From Biomphalaria glabrata (lineage: Eukaryota > Mollusca > Gastropoda > Planorbidae): 64,000 bases of DNA. Both the position numbers and the translations under genes were made by a program. Below the pieces are notes generated by a model. That model was given only the letters and a program-made list of their open reading frames with translations. It was not told the origin of the DNA and ran no database searches. Below, piece by piece: positions 48,893 through 60,900 of this stretch (position 1 is its first letter; each line of letters begins with the position of its first letter). The stretch lies in the NCBI RefSeq assembly GCF_947242115.1, contig NC_074712.1:15894666-15958665 (forward strand), read 5' to 3'.

Positions 48893-48898
48893 TTTATT
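48893..48898 (-). terminator. Candidate KATNIP poly(A) signal
   Basis: TTTATT (AATAAA on the minus strand) lies about 41 bases 3' of the KATNIP stop. Another candidate is near 48489, which would give a longer UTR. Confidence 0.45.
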
Positions 48899-48938
48899 TG
48901 CTCGTTTCCACTGTTTTTAGTAAAGTCCTCTGGGCTTG

Positions 48939-51900
48939 TCACCTTCTTGAGGTCTTGGTTACACTAGTTTTAGGTCTTAGGGCTTAAAAGCAAAAGTAAG
49001 TGTTAATATTGTAAATTGTACTGAGTAGTACGTATAAGCATAATTAAAAACTCTGGCAGTATTTTACCTTGATTGACAGGTTTATTAGAGAAGGCATTAG
49101 TGCCTTGGCTGATCAATTTCTTATCATTCATAAGCTGAATATCTTGATCTTCTGACTGGTTACTGAAATCATTTAAGAACAATGATTAGTGTCAATACTA
49201 GCAATCCATATTAAGTATGTCAGTATAGTACCAATGTCATTTATTTCTTTATGCAATGTCAGAAAACTGCTGGATCAACGTTAGATTTCATAAAGCCAGA
49301 GACCTGTACCAGGTAGTTCAGAATTAAAGATGACCATAATGCATTTCGTCCATAGAAAGGTGGAGTTCTTTATGAATTTAGAGCTATAGAAATCTGATGT
49401 CCCTAAGAAATTTATTTACATTCATAAATTAACATTCACTAGGTAAAATTTAAAAAATTGAAAGTGTACAGAAATGTAATGTCTGCCCCTTACCTTATGA
49501 TAAAATGCTTTTCTTTTTGTACCACCTCCTTATTGTCTGAAAAGAGTAACGTATGATGCGGGACTGGGGCACTGCAGTTAGGGACTATGCCTTTAGCTCC
49601 TCCACTGATGGCTTGAAGTGTTCCATTGTAGACAAGAAGATCATCAACTAAGAGCTGGTCAAGTTACAAATACAATTGTGGGTGCTTGTAAACCATAAAC
49701 AATTTTAGCTACAACATAAGTTTATTTACAGGTTAGCTATATTATTAGATATATATAGTGACATGAACCTGGTGGTGACACAGATGGGGATAATGCTGTG
49801 TGTGTTTTTAGCCTAGACAAATTGTCACAGGCCAGCACTAGATGAGTGGTCAACTGTGACAGTACACAATTTCAGGAAGGTTCTGTATTGTAAATAGTAC
49901 TCGGGCAAGTCACGTGGAATGTAGGCATGTGATCAACCAGAATGGTCGAGTGACGTTCCATCCAGTTTTAGAAGGCCTATAGGGACCCTATATACGCGCA
50001 AAGGTGTCAGGTCATGTTACCTCAACATTTCACAAGTACGAGTTGAAGTCCAGAGTCAGAACCAGCACAGTGTGAAGTCGGTCCGGAACAGAGAATTGAT
50101 TTAAAGTCCAAGAAGAGGCAAAGTTTTTGTACAGTAAAGTGTTACATTGTGACCAATTGTACAGTATTGGCTGTGATTTATTTGACATTAAAATTGTTAC
50201 ATTACTATGGTGCCCTAGGTTGTCAAGTTCTTTGAATTGGTTGTGTCATAAGGTGCAGTTTGCAGAGAGCCTGGATAGTGAGAAATGTTACAATATATAT
50301 GACTATATCAACTTACTGCAAAGTCCTTAACACCCCTTGTAACAGTCTTGCTGTAATTCCACAACTTAATCATGGAAACTGATGTTGGTTGATCAAAAAT
50401 CACATAAATTCGATTTATCTGAAATAAGATTTTAAAATTACCTAAGCTTATTAAAACTTCAGTTGTAATATTTATTTGTATGCAGATTTTTAAAAAAGAA
50501 ATGGTGTTCTTACAATTGAGGGCAAAATAGGAGCCAGCCACATATGTCTGCCATCATTAGTGTCATTAAAGCCATCAATTAGTTTGTCTGGTGTACGTGC
50601 ATCATTTATGACATTGTCCAAAACATTCACACTGTCTGGATAGGCAGCGATGTCTGTGTAGACAAATGACATACATTTATTCTTTATTCTGCTCTAATGA
50701 TGGTAATGGTTTTAAGATGGGTAGAACATGAGAAGATATAAATAATAATTTGACCAAGAATCATTATTATTAGGATGATCCTATCCAAAACACAAACACA
50801 CACACTAATATATATATCATTATACCTGATATAAATTTGAAATTTAATGTTTAAATCTTTACTTCCTATTAATAGTATAAACAAATTGATTTCATTCTAG
50901 TGCTCTATAGCCTCCTTCAGTTGACTATGGATCATCTCATAGAAATGAGATGAAAACCTGAACATAAGCTATGGTTGGAATGAAGCTGTCCAAACAGCAG
51001 TTCATACAGTTCATCTCCATACAGATGATGTGTCCAAAAAAAAAAAGTACAGCTAATAATTCATTACACTGAAGATTTTATAAAGCTCTAAATTATTTAA
51101 ATTGTTTTCAACTTGGCCAAAGCCCACTTACTAGTCTGAGTCAGCTCTATCTTATGAAAAGCAGCATCATAAAATTCCAAGCCATTGAGTCCAATGTAGT
51201 ACTGATCTCCCCAGGTGTTAAAGAGTTGGAACTGGAAAATAACTGAAGTAAGTTAAGGATTATTTTTATTAGTGAATTTTGTAAATAAAAGCCAAAACTC
51301 AACTTGAGTTATAACACAAAAGACATAAAATTATTCACACTGGCCAACAAGATGACACTGATCATGTGAGTTCTTTCTTCACCCACAAGAAAACTTGTGA
51401 CATTTCAAATTTAGAACTCAAAACACAAGATTTTGCACCAGAATATTAAAAAGACAAAGTTATAAATACTTTACTATATTCTTTTTTTCTTTGATTTTTG
51501 GTTTAATCAGAAAAAAAAAGTCAAATTTTTCAATATTTCTTCTAATTGTTAGATCTAGATTTAGTTCAAATCTTATAGAAAAAAAAATTGTATTCTGCTT
51601 TTACATTCATATATATTCATGTAGATAACATGCAAAAGGATACAACCCCTTGGCATTTGTAGAGCACTCTCAAAGTTTTGATCTGATATAGCACTGTTAA
51701 CAAAAAAAAAACAAAAAAAAAACTCAACAGAACGTCAAAAAATTTAGGCACATCTCCTAAGAGTAACCTACTCTGTTGCAAATTCTAAAAAAAACTCACT
51801 TTGACAAACTAGACAAGCTGTTAGCATAGGTTGCATTTGAAAAGTTGATCTCTTGAGCAAAGTCAAAATAACAGATGCCAGGTCCTTTCCTTAGCAAATA

Positions 51901-54900
51901 ACCTTCTGGTGGAGACACCATTTTGTCATTGATAAAAACATGCATGATTTTGGCCTGGAGGAAAAAAAAAACAACAGAAATTGTTTGAAAAAAAAAATCA
52001 GCTCGGGACAGGCTGGATTGATGTTGGTCATGGAAATGTCAACAAAATTTATCAGAAGTGTGTTGGAACTAGTTATCAAGATGAAATTGATGAATAGGTG
52101 CCTATGTGCTCAGGACTGTCATCTTAATGATCTCTGTTTCAAACCCTGCCCACAAGGGCATAGGCTTATTAGGCAGCTGCCTAAGGCCTCCTAAAGGTGG
52201 GGGCCTCAGGCAGGACTCAAAACAATTTTTAGAGAAGAAATAGCGAAACCTGTCAGAGTACATTCATATGTACATAAATTGCATAATTTCATTTTTTCGC
52301 TGTTTATTTTTTATTTTCCTATATCATTTGGGGTCAATAAAATATCAATGAATCCCTTCTTAGCTTAGATTTATTTAACCAAAATTTTAACTAATTTTTC
52401 TTTATTCAAGTACAATGCACTTTGAACTTAATGATTGTTTTAACTATGAATTTCGTATGTATCCATCATATTTTGTATGGAATATTAACCTCATTTCATG
52501 TTTTTAGACTGTTTCTTTTTACTTCACTATTATAAAACAAACATTGTTCAAGACAATCATTGGCCTTATTGCAGGTGACCAAAATCTGTACCATTCAACA
52601 ATTAACACTTTTACCAATGGTGTATAGATAACTTTCTAATTTTAAATGTTCAGAAAACTAAAGAAATGAAAATAGATTTTAGGAAACATAAAGGCCATCT
52701 TGCAGAAATTCAGATAAACAACCAAACCATAGAACAAGTGCAAGAATATAAATACCTAGGTACAACCATCAACAACAAACTGAAATAGAGTGAACACTGT
52801 CAAAACCTTTACACCAAATTTCACCAACATCTCCTCTATCTTAGAAAGCTAAGGAAATTTAACATTGACAAAACAATAATTAAACTTTTTTATACAGCAA
52901 CCATCAGCAGACTAATTAACTTTGCCATCACCTGCTGGTATGGTAATACTTCACTAGCACAAAGACTTAGACTAAATAGACTAATTAAAAAAGCATCGTA
53001 TATCACTCCAACAGCATTTTCATGAAAGATGCCTTTCAAAAACACTCACGATTCTTAAAGATAACCTGCACCCATTAAACCACTGTTACATAAGATCTGA
53101 ACGAAGTGGCCGTCTCCTTTCCATTAGGACTAAAACAGAAAGATTTAAAAACTCCTTCATCCCACTTTCGGTCAGAGTGTTACAAGATCATCTGTCGTCA
53201 TCGAGAAGTACATAGAAGTCTATTTATAAAGCGCTGGTTATGAATGTGTATGTTTTGTGTGTGAATGTTGTTTGTATTTGCATCTATATTGTTATTGTAC
53301 AGTAGTTAAGCTGAGGTTGTCAATGGTAAAACTGAATTTCCATTCGATTGGATCAATAAAAATTATCTTATCTATCTTATCTTATAAGGAAGATTATTAC
53401 TATTGAAAATTTTTTTTTGTTAAATTATAAAACTAAAAGAACTGTTAGGAAGAGTGGCCTACAAGAAATGTTGATAAAAACTGACCCCTCTGTAAGTGTC
53501 CTCTGGACTTTTGTTGTAATTCCAGACCCGGACACCAGTGAGCAGTGTGGGCTGAGACAAGGAAACAGTGACAGTGTGGCTCTGACCTTCATTGAATGGT
53601 ATTAGCCACATGTGGGAATCTTGACAGGTCAAATTATGCCCATCTATTAGCCTGATTAGAAAAAAAAAAGTAATTTTACAACAACATTGGAGCTTTATTC
53701 TTTTATATTTCAATACAAATAATACTAATAGTAAAATAATTAATACACTTGTATGGAAAAAATGATTGACCAGGAAAACAAAAGTATTCCAACATAATAA
53801 CCTCAAGCTAAATTCCTATACAGTATAGATGACAATGTATTTCACATTTCAAATGAGCAAGTTACATTGGTTCTACATGTTTCACAGACTTTGAGATTTG
53901 ATTTAGTGCAATGGCATTTAGTAGATTAGTCAGACCTATGACAGGAGCTGCGAAGACAGACACATTACTGATATCAAACAGAAGAGGCAGGGTCATTGTA
54001 ACAGACAGAAAATGGGCGACTGTACTTTCTAAGCTCCATAATTGTCAAAGAGAAGTCTTATGTCACATTATGTCATATCTTACTTGTCTAAAGTACGGTC
54101 ATCTTTCTCATTTCCAGGTAAATGACGCAAATCCTGAGGTGAGGCTGTGATCATATCTGTGGTGATGGGGAGAGCCTCCCCTTCACTCCCAACAAGTTCT
54201 AGTCCAGTCAGCCCAAGGTAGTGGTAGTCTCCCCAGGTTGCAGTAAACTGAAGCTGAAGTTCTGTGAACACAATCATAAGAAGATGAGATCATTCAGTTA
54301 CAACCAATCATAGTTACATGCTGTCAGGTATCTCTTTAGAATCTATACATTTTCAACAATAAATGATTCTTTTTTTATTTATAAAACATAACAAAAAAGA
54401 AAGAAAAATGTTTTTCAAATTTCTATGACCATAAAAATGTCTGTTTATGAACTACAATGAAACAAAGTTTGACATGTATTAAGACATATATAGTTCTATC
54501 AAATAGGAATAAAGAGCTTGAAACCATAAAAATTAAAAGTTATTCATTTTAAATGGTAAGAAATCTGCTTTATGGCTTAAAAGTTATTATGTTTCACAAT
54601 GCAGTATTTACACTCACTTTTGGCTCTATACACCAAGACATCGCCAACATTCATAACAAAACTGTTAGCCGGTCTTGGTGAGCTCCCCTTGCTTGTCTCC
54701 TTATTTAACAGCCCGGCTGCACGAGTGAAAGGACGTGACTGGAAAAGTAGACACAAAAAACAACTTTACCAAACATTTAGTGCAACATTGAAATTTATAC
54801 AGAACTAAAGCTTTTTGTAAAATAGTTGAATATTATTTTATTAGCCTATAACTATTTGCCCTGGATGTGGCAAAATATGTAGGACACAGCCAGGGCTGTG

Positions 54901-57900
54901 TAGCCACAGGAAATACTGCATTCCTCATTAAACTTCTGACTCGAAGACAAGCCTTATTATTATTATTATAACTATTCAAGTGTTTTACTATAAACATGCA
55001 TTTTCTTTTGAAATGTTGACTATTACAATGTCTGTACAAAACAATGAAGAGTTAATAAGACTGCTACTTACATCATCATCAGCATCAGCGGTAGAAGGTC
55101 GCTGCACTGGCATCTCATCGTCTGCATCACTAAATGTTTCACCTTCAAAAGCATCATCATGTTTGGACACAGCTTCCAGTATAGCCTCATCAGTTGTGAA
55201 TAGAATTGTCTGCAATGTCCAAAATAACATTCTCAAGCAATACAATTATGCTACTAATGTTAAAAAAAAATAAAAAACAACTTTTGGTTAGAAAACAAAA
55301 AAAAAACAACTTATAAAACTACCACCACATAGATGTTGTAGTCTCTTCGTTTACTTAATATGAAATGCATAATTTATTTTTCCATTTAATTTTCGTCCAT
55401 AAAGATAGATTTTTTTAGTATCTTGATATATTAAATAAAGTCATAGGTGACCATTTTGTAAGATTATTTTGAGGAAAATGTTTTTTAAAATGCTGATTTT
55501 TTGTTGTGTTGGCATTATGGATCAGTTTCATGATGTAAATTTCGAGAGAGCTTTGTATTGTCTTCACAATCATATTGACATACATGGATTTGGAGGTGCC
55601 TGTAATATATATACAACACACTACTATGATAGTGGTACACTGAAGAAACAATGCAATCAATAGATATTTTCGTTGAGTTTAGTGCCTTCAAACTCAGATT
55701 GACCAAATAAATGATCCAAAGTATAAGACACAAGCGTACAAATTTAATCAAATATTTTAAAAGCACATTAAATAATTCACATGGAATAATGACTGATGAC
55801 TGGCGACTGACTGACCCCTCAAGGCTCCTTAAATATTACCATACTAAGATAATAAGGATAGTGGACTTCCTGCAGGTCATCTAATTAAATACCGGTATGA
55901 GAATGAAGAAGAAGCTAATTATATGTTGTGTGCTGTCAAGTGCGACATAATACACACATGTGACAATCATCATTTACTTGCATCAAGATTAGCTTTTTGA
56001 GGTTACACTAGAGAACAATATAAATCTCTCTCTGACCACTTTTGTATATTTAATAAACTATAACATTCTAATCAGTCACTAAGCATCTACTTACATTTTT
56101 CTTAAAACAACCATTTATTTTTTCCTTTAGTTACTTAATCCTTAAAACACGTAAGGCCTCTAAACATCGGAATTGTAATTCCATTGGTTTGCACTCACTG
56201 TAAAAAAGCTCAGCACTTTAAGGGTTAAGGGTTAGGGGGTTGGGGGGGGGGGGCTGAGAAGTTAAAGCAATAGAAGATCTTCAGTTCAAACCTTAAGAGA
56301 AGCTGAGCTTTTAAGGCTAGGAAAACATTTCTTATTCTGTTAAACCAGTGTTTCCCAAACTGTGTTCTGCAGAAACCTAGTGTTCCACAAACTACTGGAA
56401 AAATTAACTACTAGGCCACCACCTCTCTTAAAAAATAAGCAAAATGTTCCAGTAAATACTCAGAAAAAGGGAAGTGTTCTGTTAATGAAAAAGTTTGGAA
56501 ATACAGTGTCCAACCTTTTGATGGATGCTTGTGTCTGTTAGAGAAGCCTGATTGTTGTACTAGTCATATAACACCCTTCATTGTTATGGTTGACTTTTAC
56601 ATTACTGTCCATAAAGTCTCAAAGGAAAACAATATAATAATGAGTCATCAACAAACTCAATATGAGTGAAGACTTGAAAGGCTCCAATGATCTCTTGAGA
56701 AAGCCCTGAAAAAAACCCTATGGTTGTGAAGGATGCGTGTATGTCACCAAGAGCAAATGTGTTTTTGTTGAAATGGACTTAGCAAGTACAGGACATTTGA
56801 GAATATAAGACCTGATTTTTCTCTTCTTCCCTGCAGTGGAGACACAAATTTGGCCAGAAATATGCAAAATATGAACACAATGGATAATGGCCAAATCTGC
56901 ACTGTGCTATAATAGCTTGTTTACATGCCTATCACCAAAACCATTTATTTATACCATTAATAGTAATAAATATAAACTAAAGAAACTTTGACTAAAAGAT
57001 ATTTATGAAACAACCAGATCCCCATCAAGTTAAAAACATGTTTATATCTCTCATACAAAACTTACATCTCCAAAGGCTTCTGTGCCTCCTTCAATGCCAC
57101 CACAAGCTCTTGCAATTTCCCCTTTAAAAACTGTGGCACCATCCAATGTGATGATCACATCTTTAGCTCCACGAAAAGAATGAATTCGAGATTTATTGTA
57201 GTTCTGAAATATAAAGGCAGAAAATTGTGTATGTGTTAAGATGCTTATATAAGGTTCACAACCAGTATAGAGGACAGCATAATTTATATCTATACATATA
57301 GACATATAAAAGGTACTATATTAATTTAGTGTAAGCATTTAAATTTCTTTTTTAGTTGTGGTCTTAAAAATGTTAATAGTAAAAGGACAGGAAAGTTTTA
57401 ATACTGTGCATCTAGTTAAGTCTATTGCATCAAATTTGACATGATTTGTTAAAAGTTAATAATATTAAAACTGTCCAGGTACCAAAATACATAAAAATTC
57501 TTTATAGTCTATACAATTAAAAAAAATTTATATGATAATGAAAAATAAAGAAAAATAACTTTTTCTAAGCTAATAAGTTAAATCTAAGAAATTCTGTCCC
57601 TCCTAATTGTTTGTATTTGTTTATTATTTTACAATTAATATAGAAACAAAAAAAAATGTTTTTTTTTATTAAACACCAACTTTGAAATGTTAGAAGATTA
57701 TTGGAAGGATAAACATTTAAGTTTCAAACAGTCAAGCACTGCTACTGTAACTAAATCTAAGTCTCTGATATATAGAACCAAGATGAGAATCTAATCTACA
57801 AGAGTTTCAAGCTCTGACAATGTAATGTAAAACCTCAGTGTTTTTGTCTGTCATGGTGAAATCAAACAGCATGTATTTACATGCAGCCTATCCAAAAACA

Positions 57901-60900
57901 GCCATCCAAGTATACACCGATGAATCAGCCTTCAAAGCCACCATCAATGTTGGTCTTGGTGCCTTCCTGGTCTTTCCCAAAAATAAACACTTTGAAATAA
58001 GTGCACCCTGTGGCGACTACTGCTCAAACTTCCAAGCTAAAATTGAGGCAATCACCATAGCTTTGCAGACAGTTGAAAACAAATTATATGAAGGGATACA
58101 ACCACCATCAGATATTGTTGTCTTTACAGACTCCCAATCCACTCTTCAAGCACTTAGCAGCGCCTCAAAAAGCCCAAGAGAGTTGTCAACACTAATAGTG
58201 ATAATACACCATATGATGACAAAATTAAATATCAACATCACATTATAGTGGATCCCTGGACACATTGGCATCATGGGAAATGAAAGGGCAGATAAGCATT
58301 CAAAGACAGAATCATCTATGGAACAACCAAATAAACCTATTAACTACCTCACCCTAAGTTCAATGTTAGTCAACAACCACAAAGAGAAGTGGCTCAACCA
58401 ATGGGCATCAGGAAACACAGGCAGAGCCATGTACAAAGAAATGACTACGCCTAAAAAACTGGACAGTATTAACTTCCTCCCCCGCAAAGAACAATCTACA
58501 ATCTTCCAACTAAGAACAGGACACACACCACTATTAAATTACCATCTGAACAAAATGAACTCCACACAACTCCCCCCTTTGAATGCCCCTTCCTAATCCA
58601 CCTTAGGCAGACCCTACTTCCACTCCAGCCCAACATAACCAACACCCTGTACGGCAGTGCTGAACAACTGAAGAAAACTGCACACTATTTTTCCTTGGCA
58701 CAGTCTGCAAAAGAGCTGACAGCTCAGTAGCAAAAAGCTGGCTAGAAGAAAAAGAAGAAGAACATGGAGCCTATTCACATTTTCACAAACTGCATTTTAA
58801 ATTCAAGGTTTTTATCTAACCATGTTTAATGTCAAGCTCTGTTATTCGTTTTGTTTTCATAGATATTAGTTTGAAAAATCAGAAACTTAACTAAAACCTT
58901 TGGACTATTAGATCATTGATCTGTTGTAAGAGAAGTTATTGGGTTTTGGAGTTAAAAAAAGATGAAGACAATGACTGCAGCTATTTGTTTTCTTAAGGAA
59001 TCAAATTATGAAGAAGTGTAAAACAAACTAATAATAAAAAAGATTGTACTGACCCATATTCTCATTAGGGCTATTTTGCAAGGCTTGGAGAATGTAAGGT
59101 AAATGGTATGGTCTTTTCCTGCAGTAAAGGGAGCCAGCCACATGTGGACATCATCTCTGGTGCGGTTGACATTGTCAATTAGGTTGGTCACAACACGAGG
59201 ATCTCGACTGTATTCAGGAAGAATGTTTATGTCACTGGGATTGGCTGAAATCTACAATTAGGGAGAACAGAACAAAATTTAATTCTTTTGCAACTAATAA
59301 AACGTGTCTTATAAAACTATAGAGAAAAATACTGTTTTGAAATGAACTATACCAGACAATTGAACTTTTTCTGGTATGTTAAAAAAACAACAATGCAACA
59401 AAAGCTGTCTTGAGATGTAACAATCCAATAGGGGCATGAAAATTATGCCTGAACCTATCTTTATCATTTTAGCTTCAAAAAGGGATTTTCTCTGGTAGAG
59501 AAATATAGTCATGGAATTAATAGCATACAAAGTCTATATGTATTAATTGGCAGGTTAGTAACAAAATTAAATTACATACAGATCAACTATTTTCCTGTTG
59601 ACTGCACTAGTACCTTTGTAATGACAACTTGCTCCCCTTGACTAGAGAACACTTGGATGCCTGTCAATCCAACATAATGATGGTCACCCCAGGTAGTTTT
59701 AATGTTGATCACCATCTCCTTACCACTGGGCAACTCAGGGATTGTGAACTCTGAGTCACTGTTTATGTAAAGAAGATAAAACCATTCATTGCTTGTTACA
59801 TGTACAATTTTACTGAAGTTAAAAGTGAATTATATTATGACGCAGCCAACTTACTCATCTGACCAACTGTCAACTGGTAAAGGTATTCTAGGAGGTGCAG
59901 CTGGTATGACAGCTTCTGAACTTTTAGCTTCAGGTTTCAAGTATTCATCCAGTTCATCATCTAGTTAAAACACATTGAAACATTGAAATTAACAGCTGCG
60001 CACACAGTATCAAAGTAAAGAAGACTATATGCTTATCTCCCATATTAATAGAAACCCTGCTTATCTTCTATATCATTAGAAACTAACTCCCATATCAATA
60101 CAAACTCTACTTATCATCCACCCATATCAACAGAAACGCTGATTACCTCCCATGTCGATAGAAACTCTGCCTCGATGAGACTTGTTGAAAAAAGACAGTG
60201 AGCCCCAGGATTCCTCCAGGTCTGCTTCTTTTCTACGCCATTTGGCTCGAGTCTTCTCCACTTTCTTCATGGGAAACAGCACATCATCTTCTGTAGAGAA
60301 TATTCTTTATATAGTATTCTTAGTACTTTAAAACCACAATCTCCACCCAAACTCACAAAATGACCCCACATCCATAAGGTTGTTCCTTTACAAGGTCCAG
60401 AGGTAAGACAAATAAGGTAAAATAAAGTTTCGTTTTGCGAATCAGCAAACACTATGGGTGATGATGGAGAGTTACAGACAAGAGTGTCACATGAGCAGCA
60501 TACTGACCAACTACCTATGTGCAAGTCTCCAACAAATCAGGGGCGGAGTGGCTATATGGGCAAACGGGCAAATGCCCGGTGGGCCGGTACCAAATGGGCC
60601 GGTCTGGTCGCGACCAAGGAAAAAAAAAATTTCAATGCATACAACTTTAAAAAAAGTGACAGCAGCAAGACACAAAGGCCCGAAAACGTTTTCTTGTTTT
60701 TTTTTGTTTTTTTTTAATTCTTATTACAATTAATTTTGTTTCAAATTCAACAAGAATAAAAAAAAAAACAACAACACTATACACTGTACATATTATCATT
60801 TGCAAAACGTTAGACCGTACTTTCTGCTATGAGGAGAGATATGGTATAATGCTCTACTTTCTGCAATTTGAAAAGAAAAAGTAAGTTTCTTTTTGTTTAT

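Noticed and set aside
52085-52200. Plus-strand frame ending in a Cys/His stretch
   Set aside because: Antisense to a KATNIP exon and a short repeat end; no family match.
56221-56255. Interstitial telomere repeat
   Set aside because: Only one or two GGTTAGGG-like units followed by a G run; too short to call.
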